A stretch of 64,000 nucleotides of DNA, taken from the NCBI GenBank assembly GCA_037893245.1, contig JBAIAA010000098.1, positions 186,001 to 250,000 of the forward strand, in the 5' to 3' direction. The stretch comes from Crossaster papposus. Taxonomy: Eukaryota > Echinodermata > Asteroidea > Velatida > Solasteridae. This document shows, piece by piece, positions 34,914-46,111 of the stretch. The position numbers and the translations under genes were made by a program. The notes beneath the pieces were generated by a model that ran no database searches, was not told where the DNA came from, and was given only the letters and a program-made list of their open reading frames with translations. Position 1 is the stretch's first letter. Every line of letters begins with the position of its first letter.

Positions 34914-34959
34914 TTTGTTTTCGTTAAAGTTTTTTTTTTTCTTTTCTTTTTTTTTTTCC

Positions 34960-35797
34960 ACTTTCAGTGTTTTTACCCATAGGATTTACACACGTTTGTT
35001 CTGCCAATACACTTTGGCACTTTGGTGAACCCAATCGACTTGAGACTTGGTATACACTTAGACCTCCACCCACAGATGGTCCTAGAAGAAATTTGGCTCG
35101 ATTGCGTCATTCAAGGTCACGTGACGTCACGTTAAAGGTTTAATTTTCCCCACGGTTTTGTACACGTTTTTCTTCAGACTATTGACTTTGGCACTTCGGT
35201 AAATCCGACCGACTTGAAACTTGGCATACACTTAGAACGCCACCCCCAGATGTTTCTGAAACAAAATTGGCACGATTGCGTCATTCAAGGTCACGTGACG
35301 TCACATTAAAGGTTGACATTTTTCTCCCATTGGTTTTGTACACGTTTTTCTTTAGACTATTGACTTTGACACTTTAGTAAATCCGATCGACTTGAGACTT
35401 GGCACACACTTAGACCACCATCCACAGACGGCCCTAAAAGAAATTCGGCACGATTACGTCATTCAAGGTCACGGGGCGTCACGTTAAAGTTTCAATTTTG
35501 TTCCCATAGGTTTTGTACACGTTTTTCTTTAGACTATTGACTTTGACACTTTCGTAAATTTGATCCACTTGAGACCTAGCACACACTTCGACCACCATCA
35601 CCAGGAGGGCCAAGAGAAAACTTGTGATGATGACGTCATCGTGGGTCATGTGACGTCACTTTAAAGGTTTAGTTTTTTTAATAGCATTTGTACACGTTTT
35701 TTTCAAGCAATATATTTGGCACTTTGGTAAATCCGACCGATTTCAGACTTGATACACACTAGACCACCACCCACATATTGAAAGCCATTTTAGACAT
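34960..35797 (+). repeat. Family-1 tandem core repeats, block 3
   Basis: Four to five alpha-type monomers with TTTGTACACGTTTTT, GACTTGAGACTTGG and CACGTGACGTCAC or related ends. Confidence 0.82.
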
Positions 35798-35837
35798 CCG
35801 AAACAGCTCTGTGTTTGTCCACAAACACATGTCTAGT
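35798..35837 (+). repeat. Family-1 3' end
   Basis: CCGAAACAGCT at 35798-35808, the 20-nt hairpin and CTAGT. It is followed by a CTT run and family-2 core rather than by another family-1 unit, as expected if family 1 had inserted into a family-2 T/CTT tract. Confidence 0.85.
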
Positions 35838-36878
35838 TTCTTCTTCTTCTTCTTGTTCTTGTGCCATCAATCGCATAGACTTTGTACACGTTTCATTCTG
35901 GCGGTCACTTTTGTCATTAAACAGACTTCAATGTCATTGAAACTTTGCACATACTCGGAACTCATACTGAGCTAGTGCCTAAAACTCGGATGTCATCATG
36001 ACGTCACCACGTGACATGTGACGTCATCTTAAAGTTTTAATAATTTAATCTTTGAAAATCAATACAAAATCAACCGCGAAAGACCGAAACTAGATGTTTG
36101 TGGGAATCGATAGAATAATTAAGGGTCTTCATTTTATCTCGTGTGCGTAAAATCACGTGACCCTTCCTTCCGGTCCAAACCGGAAGTGGCTTATAATTTA
36201 AAAGTGGAAAATGATTTGAACTTACTTTCAACGATGTTAGTCTCTAGCTAGGCTGCGCTCTACAAAAAAGTGATCGGTGACATCATAAATTGTTTTAGCG
36301 CCCTCTAGCGGCAGGTTGAAAAATGTTTGAAATGAACAATCTGTTGATGTGTGTGGCGAAGTTTGTTCAAATCACTTTATAACTGATGTATATAATCAGC
36401 TTCATGATAGGAACAGGTTGACGGAAAGAAAAAAATATGACGTCACCAGACCGGAAGTTATAATGAAATTACCTCTTTTCCTTAAAAAATTCCTAAAAAA
36501 TTAACCCAGACAGATATAATCTTGTTTTTTGCTCTAAAGGTTAATGTAAAAGTACTTCTCAGACTTCCCTGTGTTTTGTAGCGAAAGGCGAACTTGGACA
36601 TACCCTGAGACACCCTTGAAATTTCATGTTTTTTGTCCTTGATTGCAAGGCCCCAGTATACGTGTACATTGTATTAAGCGTACTTGCACGTACGATGTCA
36701 GTACGCTCCATACATTGTACAATAGAGAAGGGAAGGCGGGACACTGGTATCCATTTGTACGGTGACATGTGAAACACGAGAGTCATCAACATAGGCCACG
36801 AGGAAGAGCGCCGCTTATGGCAGGTAGGTAAACGTGCCTTCGGCAACGCAGAACTACGCGTGAATTATACACGTACCA

Positions 36879-39389
36879 CAGTCAGTCCGCAGCGCACGCG
36901 TTAATAAGGTCATATCCCGAACTTTATTTGCAGGGCCGGCGTCGCAAATCGGCCACGAGATTTACGCGAGTAATTGCAGGAGTTCGACCGCTTTGTTTTC
37001 ACGAGCTACACGTTGCAAACGAAGCAGTGATTTTCCAAGATGGCGTGGTAAGTGGAAAGCGAACGATTTTCTGAATCGAATGATATAAAATATGACGAGA
37101 TTCAGTATGTTTTTGGCAGAATTTTGTTCACTCGAAGTTAGAGTATAATTTCAAGAAATGTTTTTGTCGTGTGTTTAGTTTCTGCGCCCTGACTGGACTA
37201 ACAAATATTACCAAAAATGATCACTACACATTGATAAAAGAAGCAATGATATTTCGTTTGATATACAATTTAGCCTGTGGCGACATTTTGTTCATGTATT
37301 TTGCGACGATTTTCGTGCGCGCGATTTCAACTTTTTCGGCCATGTCTTTCGGCTTTACATACGCAGAACGTGTATTTCATGCACATGTGTACATGTGCTG
37401 GATATGCACTAGATGCGATGGTGATTGCACAGTAGCCTTATTTATATGATAAAGTTAGGTTTCTTTCATGTATAAAAAGGCCTATGTTTTTGTTCAAAAT
37501 TATAACAAATTGTTTAATAATAATAAATTTAGTTACTACTATTATTGTGCTAAACTTCATAGTTCCTATTTCTGTCTTCCAATATGTTTCTTATACTAGG
37601 TAGCACTCGTCCACCACCATGGCCATGCCCACCACCATGCCCACCGCAGCCATCGCAGCCATTGCCAGCATGTCGGGAGCCTCTACAGAAGGCCAAAGGC
37701 AACTCTTCTCCTTGGATATTCTCTCACAAAGTATCTCAAAGAGAACATCACTACTAAAGTTGGTTGATTTGCAGGTAGTGACTCATCGCGGTACTACATT
37801 TTCTGACCTTAGAAAGTATCTGCTTCATCAGTATGACATCTGCTCTTATTCCTCCATGGCCTGACATTGTATTTGTAATGATTCATGTTGGGACAAATGA
37901 TCTAGAGTTGGGTTTCCAAAGAAGTGTTGAAAATAGTTGAAGATTTAAATGTACTGGTGGATATGCAGCACGTGCTTTGTACATGTATATTTAAAGGTTT
38001 TGTATTTTAGTGTTTTAAATAATATACATGACTTTGTGTCAGTGTTGTGCAAACGCAATGCAGCTAAAACAGATCAAAACCGAGTCTGGCCGAGTCGGGT
38101 GAGTTTGTCAAAACATCTAGGAATAATGCCCCAAACTATGCCAACAAAGTTTTGAGCTACAATGTAAATTTGACACAAACGGCATATAACTTTATTAATG
38201 CAGATTGTATTATTTCTATTATCAGTGATATAATTTATGTGCATTAACACTTATATTAGCAAAATTTATGTCTTATTTAAAATATTTTGTTTTTGCAATG
38301 TTAGAAGCGGGCATACATTGTAATTTAATATTTACAATAATTTAATGCCAAAGAAACTATGCCAAAAACATCAAGCAAAGATAAAACAAGCTTTATTTAC
38401 TTTTATAATAAATCTCAATGGTTTGCACATTGAACATTATGCCAAAGATGAATAAGTTTTAACAATTTCAGGGTTTAATTTAACAATGTTATTCAAGCCA
38501 TATAACATCAACAGGGTATGTTAATGTAAGCGATAAAATTCAAGTTTCAGATAAAAAGTGCAGTTTCCTTTATAAACCAACCTCACAATACAGAAACTGA
38601 TATAAATTGTTGTAAACATTTGTATTTCTCAATGTTATTGTTGTCAATACATTTTAAACAACGACTTCATTTGTCGCTTGTTTTTTGTTTATTTGGCTGT
38701 ATACATTGTATTATGCAGGCAATATTATTATTTTTTATTCAGTCCACTGTTAAAAAGAAAAAAAACCTGAATAGCAGATAAATCCTTTTCGCTCGAGCTT
38801 ACAATTAAAAAAATACACAAAAAACAACTGCGTATTGAAATGTGCATGAACTACACGTTACCACGAAGCCTTTTTCAATGAAGTCATTTTCGACCAATGA
38901 GGGCGCAGGAAGACTATGGACTGTCATGGCGGGATGTTCCGTTTGTTAATTTATTGAGAACGTTATAATTTTCTGCGCCCTGACTGGACTAAGTTAAAAT
39001 CAACCCCAAAACTACAGTTTTGTGATAGAATATGAAATTATCTTTAACATCAGTGTGAAATTGGGTTGTGGCCGCTGCCAGAAGATGGACAACATTCGTC
39101 TTTTTTTTAAAGGTCAATTTGTTGGTTCGGGAGCTTTTTTTACGTTATAAATTTTACCCTCTAAATGTCATATAAATTCCAATCTGATTTGATAATATAA
39201 CAAAATGTTTCCTTATCCAAAAGAAAATATACATAATATTGACAGCCAGTGAATAAAACGGATGTTTCGGACCAAATTCCAGGCGTTGTCGCCAGCTCAT
39301 TAAGTATTCAAAAACGAGGTCACGCACAAAGTGCCATGCATAAATCGCACATAAAAGAAACGGCTTTTCAGTGCGCTGCGGACTGACTG
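36879..39389 (+). mobile_element. TIR transposon, 2.5 kb, copy in A'
   Basis: Same termini as at 27719-30927, with TACCA direct repeats at 36874-36878 and 39390-39394. Total 2511 bp. It includes the ATGGCGTG|GTAAGT site (37040), the acceptor near 37600, the exon-like frame 37619-37864 and the better preserved GTND-type block near 37890-37920. No transposase is seen, so it is non-autonomous or a gene-capturing derivative. Confidence 0.83.
37600..37930 (+). pseudogene. Captured exon-like segment with SGNH-like GTND motif (second copy)
   Basis: As at 29140-29470, but the HVGTNDLELG block is intact. The frame still shifts between THRGTTFSDLRKYLL and this block (a stop at 37862-37864), so both copies share the break and it predates their duplication. 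Confidence 0.45.
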
Positions 39390-40799
39390 TACCATATAAT
39401 AGATGTACGCGAACGTTTGCACAAGTACTTTTAACAGAAAACAAATTGGTATTCCCATCAAACTTAACCTCCGTAAATACTCTATAGTGCACTCGTGCCT
39501 TGCGGACAGGCGTCGTGATGACGTCACCATGGGTCACGTGACGTCGTCTTAAACGTGCAATAGATTTAATGTTTGAAAATTAATAAAAAAATCAACCGCT
39601 TATGATCGGAACTTGAAGTTTGTGGGAATTGATATAATATTAAATCCATGATCTTCATTTTATCTCGTGTGCGTGAAATCCCGTGACCCTTCTTTCCGGT
39701 CGAAACCGGAAGTGGCTTATAATTTAAAAGTGGACCATATGAACTTATAGTTTCAACGATGTTAGTCTCTGGCTAGTAGTGCTTTTTACACAAAAATACC
39801 GGTAACGCCATAACATGTTACAGCGCCCTCTAGCGGCAGTTTGAAAACTGTTAACAATGAATAACCAGTTGATTTGTTTTGCGAAGTTTGCTCAAATCAC
39901 TGTATAACTGGTTTATATAATCAACATCTTGTTAGGAACAAGTTGGCGAAGACAAAAAAATATGACGTCACTAGACCGAAAGTTACAATGAAAAGACCTT
40001 TAAACCTTAAATAATTGCTGAAAAATCAACGCGATAGATATAATTCTTTTTTTTGCTTTAAATAGACAAGTTCAGACAGCTCTCGAGCTGTATGTTAATG
40101 ACGTCACGATGACGTCATCAAGTATCAGATTGCAAGCAACTAATGATTTGTAGATTTAATCTTTGAAAATCAATATCAAATCAAATGTAACAGATCTGAT
40201 TTAGATTTTAACGGGAATTGATAGAATAATCCAGGGTCTTCATATTCGTATTACATGCAAAATGACTTGACCCTTCCTTCCGGTCCAAACCGGAAGTGCC
40301 TTATAATTTGAAAGTTGAAAATGATATGAATTTACTTTCAACGATGATAGTCTCTAGGTAGCCTGCACTCTACAAACAAAGTTACCGGTGACGTCATAAA
40401 TTGTTATAACGCCCTCTAGTGGCAGGTTGAAAAATGTTTAAAATGAATAATCAGTTCATTTTCGTGGCGATCAGTTTGCTCAAATCGCTTTATAATTGGT
40501 ATTTATAATCAGCATCTTGTTAGGAACAAGTTGGCGGATAAAAACAAAATAATATGACGTCACTAGACCGGAAATTACAATTAAAAGACCTTTAAACATT
40601 TCTAAAAATTTACCGCGAGAGATATAATCCAATTAATAATTTAAAATTTGCAGTTTTGAAAAAATTAAATAAAGAAATTTATTAAATGAAATCATAAATG
40701 TAATGAACAATACAAAAAAAAAAATGCGAAAAAGCCATATGCTCTGTTCCTTGAACAGACATATCTCTAGTTTTTCTTTTTTTTTTTTTTCTTTTAATT

Positions 40800-41925
40800 T
40801 TTCAGACTATTTCCCATAGGATTTGTACACGTTTTTTCTGGCATATCACTTTGACACTTTGGTAAATCCGATCGACTTGAGACTTGGCATACATTTAGAC
40901 AACCACCCAAGGACGGTCCTAGAAGAAATTCGTCGCGATTACGTAATTCAAGGTCACGTGACGTCATGTTAAACGTAAAATTTTCCCCATAGGTTTTGTA
41001 CACGTTTTTCTTCAAACTGTCGACTTTGACACTTTAATGAATTCGATCGACTTGAGACTTAGAATACACTTAGAACACCGATCACAGATAGTCCTGGACG
41101 AAATTCGGCACGATTGCGTCATTCAAGGTCACGTGACGTGACGTTAAAGGTGAAATTTATTTCCCCATAGGGTTTGTACACGTTTTTCTTCAGACTATTG
41201 ACTTTGACACTTTGGTATATCCGACCGACTTGAAACTTGGCATACACTTAGAACACCACCCCCAGATGTTCCTGAAAGAAATTTGGCACGATTGCGTCAT
41301 TCAAGGTCACGTGACGTCACCTTAAATGTTCAATTTTCCCCCATAGGTTTTGTACACGTTTTTCTTTTCTATTTACTTTGACACTTTGGTAAATCCGATT
41401 GACTTGAGACTTAACACACACCTCAACCACCATCCTCATGGGGGCCAAGAGGACAATCGTCATGATGACGTCATCGTGGGTCATGTGACGTCACATTAAA
41501 GGTGTAGTTTTTAGGACCCTCTATCTCTGAAAGTACATGTCCGATTTTGGTCAAACTTGGTATACAGGTATTCCGGGATGTGTTATAGACGAAAATCGGG
41601 GTGACGTCATGATGACGTCATCGTGGGTCATGTGACGTCACATTAAAGGTGTAGTTTTTAAGACCCTCTATCTCTGGAAGTACAAGTCCAATTAGGGTCA
41701 AACTTGATATTTAGGTATTTCGGGATGTGTTATAGACGGAAATTAAGGTGACCTAACGATGACGTCATCGGGTGTCATGTGATGTCAAATTAAAGGTTTA
41801 GTTTTCCCTATAGGATTTGTACATGTTTTTTGCAACCAATATATATTTGGCACTTTTGTAAATCTGATCAACTTCAGATTTGGTACACACTTCGACAACC
41901 ACTAACATATTGAAAGTAATTTTAG
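40800..41925 (+). repeat. Family-1 tandem core repeats, block 4
   Basis: Alpha-type monomers, then beta-type monomers (CCTCTATCTCTG... near 41518 and 41668), each ending in a GTGACGTCAC-like word. Confidence 0.82.
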
Positions 41926-41929
41926 ACAT

Positions 41930-41969
41930 GCGAAACAGCTCTGTGTTTGTCCACAAACACATTTCTAGT
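41930..41969 (+). repeat. Family-1 3' end
   Basis: GCGAAACAGCT at 41930-41940, the hairpin and CTAGT at 41965-41969. It is followed by a T tract and core without a new 5' hairpin. Confidence 0.83.
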
Positions 41970-41984
41970 TTGTTTTTTTTCTCC

Positions 41985-42930
41985 TTCAGACTCTTCTCCA
42001 TAGGGTTTGTACACGTTTTTTGTTCTGCCAATACACTTTGACCTTTTGGTAAATCCGATCGACTTGAAACTTTGCATACACTTAGCACACCACCCACAGA
42101 TGGTCCTAGAAGAAATTCGTCACGTTTACGACATTCATGGTTACGTGACGTCACGTTAAAGGTGCAATTTTGTCCCATAGGGTTTGTACACGTTTTTCTT
42201 CAGACTATTGACTTTGACACTTTGGTAAATCCGATCGACTTGAGACTTGGCATACACTTAGACCACCATCCCTAGGAGGGCCAAGAGAAAAATCATCACA
42301 ATGACGTCATCGTGGGTCATGTGACGTCACATTTAAGGTGTAGTTTTTAAGACCCTCTATCTCTGGAAGTACAAGTCCGATTGGGGACAAACTTGGTATG
42401 CAAGTACTAAAGGGTGTGTTATAGACACAAATTAAGATAACATCATGATGACGTCATCGTTGGTCATGTGACGTCTCATTAAAGGTTCAATTTTCCCCAT
42501 TGGTTTTGTACACGTTTTTATTCAGACTATTGAATTTGACACTTTGGTCAATCCGATCGACTCGAGACTTAGTACACACCTCGACCACCATCCCCAGGAG
42601 GGCCAAGGGAAACATCATCAGGATGACGTCATCGTTCAACATGTGACGTCACATTAAAGGTTCCAGTTTATAAGACCCTCTATCTCTGGAAGTACAGGTG
42701 CGATTGGGGTCATACTTGGTATGCAAGTAATTGGGGATGTATTATAGATGAAAATTCAAATGACGTAATTATGACATCATCGTGGGTCATGTGACGTCAC
42801 ATCAAAGGTGTAGTTTTCCCCAAAGGATTTGTACACGTTTTTTTAACCAATATATCTTTGGCACTTGGGTAAATCAGATTGACTTCAGATTTGCGACACA
42901 CTTCATCACCCACTTATTACAAAACAAATT
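41985..42930 (+). repeat. Family-1 tandem core repeats, block 5
   Basis: Alternating alpha and beta monomers, starting CTCCTTCAGACTCTTCTCC as in blocks 1 and 6. Confidence 0.82.
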
Positions 42931-42936
42931 AGGCAC

Positions 42937-42976
42937 CCGAAACAGCTCTGTGTTTGTCCACAAACACATTTCTAGT
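42937..42976 (+). repeat. Family-1 3' end
   Basis: CCGAAACAGCT at 42937-42947, the hairpin and CTAGT at 42972-42976. Confidence 0.84.
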
Positions 42977-42990
42977 TTTTTTTTCTTTTT

Positions 42991-44250
42991 CTCCTTCAGA
43001 CTCTTCTCCATAGGGTTTGTACACGTTTTTTGTTCTGGCATAGCACTTTGGCACTTTGGTAAATCCGATCGACTTGAGACTTGGCATACACTTAGACCAC
43101 CACCCACAAATGATCCTAGAAGAAATTTGTCACGATTACGTCATTCGTGGTCACGTGACGTCACGTTAAAGGTGCAATTTTTTCCCATAGGATTTGTACA
43201 CGTTTTTATTCAGAATATTAAATTTGACACTTCTGTAAATCCAATTGACTTGAGACTTAGCATAGACCTCGAACACCATCCCCAGTAGGGCCAAGAGGAA
43301 AATCGTCATGATTACGTCATCGGGGGTCATGTGACGTCACGTTAAAGGTGCAGTTTTTAGGACCCTCTATCTCTGGAAGTACATGTCTGATTGGGGTCAA
43401 ATTTGGTTTGCAAGTATTCGAGGATGTGTTATAGACGAAAATTAAGATGACGTAATTATGACATCATCGGGTGTCATGTGACGTCACATTAAAGGTTCAG
43501 TTTTCTCCATAGGTTTTGTACACGTTTTTCTTCAAAATATTGAATTTGACACTTCTGTCAAATCGATCGACTTGAGACTTAGCACAGACCTCGACCACCA
43601 TCCTTAGGAGGGTCAAGAACAAAATAATCAAGATGACGTCATCGGGGGTCATGTGACGTCACATTAAAGGTGTAGTTTTTAAGACCGTCTAACTCTGAAA
43701 GTACAAGTCCGGTTGGGGTCAAACTTGGTTTGCAAGTATTCGAGGATGTGTTATAGACAACAAATAGGATGACGTAATTATGACATCATCGGGTGTCATG
43801 TGACGTCACATTAAAGGTTCAGTTTTCTCCATAGGTTTTGTACACGTTTTTCTTCAGACTATTGAATTTGACAATTTGGTAAATCCGATCGACTTCGGAC
43901 TTGGCACACACCTCGAACACCATACCCAGGAGGGCCAAGGGGGAAATCGTCAGGATGACGTCATCGTGGGTCATATGACGTCACATTAAAGGGGCAGATT
44001 TTAGGACCCTCTATCTCTGGAAGTACATGTCTGATTGGGGCCAAACTTGGTATGCAAGTATTCCAGAATGTGTAATAGACGAAAATTAAGATGACATCAT
44101 GATGACATCATCGGGTGTCATGTGACGTCACTTTAAAGGTGCAGTTTTTCCCATAGGATTTGTACACGTATTTTTCAACTTATATATCTTGGGAAAATTG
44201 ACAAATCCAATCGATTTTAGACTTGGCACACACATAACGAAAGTTATCTT
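42991..44250 (+). repeat. Family-1 tandem core repeats, block 6 (near twin of block 1)
   Basis: Colinear with 21241-22500 at a constant offset of 21750 with only scattered substitutions, including the same 3' end. This marks a recent copy relationship between the two places. Confidence 0.85.
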
Positions 44251-44256
44251 AGACAT

Positions 44257-44296
44257 CCGAAACAGCTCTGTGTTTGTCCACAAACACATGTCTAGT
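44257..44296 (+). repeat. Family-1 3' end
   Basis: CCGAAACAGCT at 44257-44267, the hairpin and CTAGT at 44292-44296. Confidence 0.84.
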
Positions 44297-44309
44297 TTTT
44301 TCTTTTTTT

Positions 44310-45000
44310 TCTTTTCCACTTTCAGACTTCTTCCCATAGGATTTGTACACGTTTTTTCTGCCATAGCACTTTGACACTTTGGTAAATCCGATCGACTTGA
44401 GACTTGGCATACATTTAGACAACCACCCACAGATGGTCCTAGAAGAAATTTGTCACGATTACGTCATTCAAGGTCACGTGACCTCACGTTACAGGTGAAC
44501 ATTTTCCCATAGGTTTTGTACACGTTTTTCTTCAGACTATTGACTTTGGCACTTCAGTAAATCCGACCGACTTGAAACTTGGCATACACTTAGAACACCA
44601 CCCCCAGATGTTTCTGAAAGAAAATTGGCACGATTGCGTCATTCAGAGTCACGTGACGTCACATTAAAGGTTCACATTGTTCTCCCATTGGTTTTGTACA
44701 CGTTTTTCTTTAGACTATTGACTTTGACACTTTAGTAAATCCGATCGACTTGAGACTTGACACACACTTAGACCACCATCCACACACGGCCCTAGAAGAA
44801 ATTCGGCACGATTACGTCATTCAAGGTCACGGGGCGTCACGTTAAAGTTTCATTTTTTTCCATAGGTTTTGTACACGTTTTTCTTTAGACTATTGCCTTT
44901 GACACTTTGGTAAATCCGATCGACTTTAGTAAATCTGATTGACTTGAGACTTGGCACACACAAAAGACCACCACACACATATTGAAAGTAATTTTAGACA
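44310..45000 (+). repeat. Family-1 tandem core repeats, block 7
   Basis: About four alpha monomers. The last is rearranged, with a partial duplication of the GTAAATC-GAT-GACTT word near 44920-44950. Confidence 0.8.
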
Positions 45001-45002
45001 TT

Positions 45003-45041
45003 CGAAACAGCTCTGTGTTTGTCCACAAACACATGTCTAGT
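45003..45041 (+). repeat. Family-1 3' end, right boundary of the array
   Basis: CGAAACAGCT at 45003-45012, the hairpin and CTAGT at 45037-45041. Ordinary sequence (TGTTATTATTTTAC) follows, so this is the outer right end. Confidence 0.85.
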
Positions 45042-46111
45042 TGTTATTATTTTACTTACTTGATTTAGCACAAGACATGCATACAATTATAAATGGTTTA
45101 GCCTCAGGTAGAATATTTAACTGGTTTATTTGCGAGGCGCCCAGGAAAAAAACACAGGGAGTCGAAACTAGTAACCTTTTTAACTGAGCAAGGCATTGTT
45201 GTGCTAAGCCGATTTATTGTGCTTATCAGCTCAAGGAAAGTGGCCCCTTGAGCTTTGGAGGAAATACAGACCGGAAATGAAGTCACGTACCGGACGCAAC
45301 AACATGAACTAGATGAACTCTGCGCATGCGGCCCCTGCGGTCACTCCAATGGTGACTCTGTGACTGTGACTGGTTCTTGACACGCGAAACTCGGTCCTCG
45401 CGCTCGACGAGACCCGGCCAAGAACCTTAATGCATACGGAACAGGATCGCCCGCCACCTATTGATTATTGGGGTTTTGCACAATCGAGTTTCGCGAGTCA
45501 AGAACAGACCGCCCGAACCCAGCCTATACGTATTGACCATTCTATCGTTTCTAAACACTGAGCGCCATTTGTGTATGGACTGCGTTGAAGCCGTGTTTTG
45601 TTTTACAATCCGTATATCTCTTCGTTACATAGGAACAATGCTTGCTTGGAAATAAATGTATATAAACAATGGTTTGTTGTTTCATGGAGGAATTATTTGG
45701 TATTTTCATTATTTATTTATTTATTTATTCCTGAAAACCAACAGCGGTGAACCGCCACTTATGATCTAAATTGAAAACAAAGTAGAATTTGGTATCAAAA
45801 TATATTTTCTTTACAGATTTTTTATTTTTTTACAAAACATCAAGACAGTAAAACAAAAAACAAATTATGTACATACATGTATAAAATTAACAACCTACAG
45901 TGAGTGCATCATGAGTTTCAAATTTCGACAATAGACTTAAACTGGATGATCATACGACAAAGCTTTGTATACTTGACTACGAAAACAATTTAGCGTTGGG
46001 GCTCCAAACACATTTTATCGTTCGATTTCATGAATAAGTCGGTTGTGGGCAGACGACTAATTCTTGTGATAAACCCTCGTCGCCTCAACCCGACTCCATC
46101 ATCATGCAATA
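45042..46111. other. Spacer; small inverted repeat at 45372-45505; no gene
   Basis: An imperfect inverted repeat GTTCTTGACACGCGAAACTCGG / CGAGTTTCGCGAGTCAAGAAC brackets about 130 bp (45372-45505). Short frames have no motif. From about 45990, the minus strand up to the fold-back element may be the 3' remainder of the LINE seen at 47462-47858, but I cannot confirm it. Confidence 0.45.

Larger units (their letters stand above)
35838..40771 (+). repeat. Family-2 copy A' (carries the TIR transposon without the inner insertion)
   Basis: Nearly identical to copy A at a constant offset of 9160 up to 36939, then 8471 after the missing 689 bp, with small indels further on. It has ETS-type palindromes near 36165, 39690 and 40275, and CTCF-like words at 36298, 39823 and 40409. 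It ends with GCGAAAAAGCC (40726-40736), the hairpin and CTAGT (40767-40771). Confidence 0.84.
21038..45041 (+). mobile_element. Nested array of non-autonomous Helentron-like elements, 24 kb
   Basis: Two families are interleaved. Family 1 starts with AGCTGTTTCGG, forming a hairpin with CCGAAACAGCT, then a T-rich tract. It ends with CCGAAACAGCT, the hairpin TGTGTTTGTCCACAAACACA and CTAGT|T. Family 2 starts with a GGCTTTTTCGC/GCGAAAAAGCC hairpin and T/CTT-rich tract, and ends with GCGAAAAAGCC, a CTGTTC-GAACAG hairpin and CTAGT|T. A 5' inverted repeat whose partner is sub-terminal just upstream of a 3' hairpin, with insertion between T and T, is the recognised layout of Helentrons and their DINE/MINIME/pearl-type non-autonomous relatives with tandem core repeats. 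There are 10 family-1 and 4 family-2 5' ends, and 7 and 4 3' ends. No Rep/helicase frame is present. The left flank is TATT| and the right flank |TGTTATT. Confidence 0.82.

Noticed and set aside
42782..43288. A 168-codon frame on + across family-1 repeats
   Set aside because: It spans a 3' end, T tract and several monomers, and the same words appear in all repeat blocks, so it is not a gene.
21038..45041. CRISPR-like array
   Set aside because: The repeats are long tandem monomers without unique spacers, in a eukaryotic intron-bearing sequence with transposon ends.
45372..45505. Small inverted repeat as a complete MITE
   Set aside because: The arms pair over about 20 bp with mismatches and I could not find a flanking direct repeat, so it is noted only in the spacer entry.
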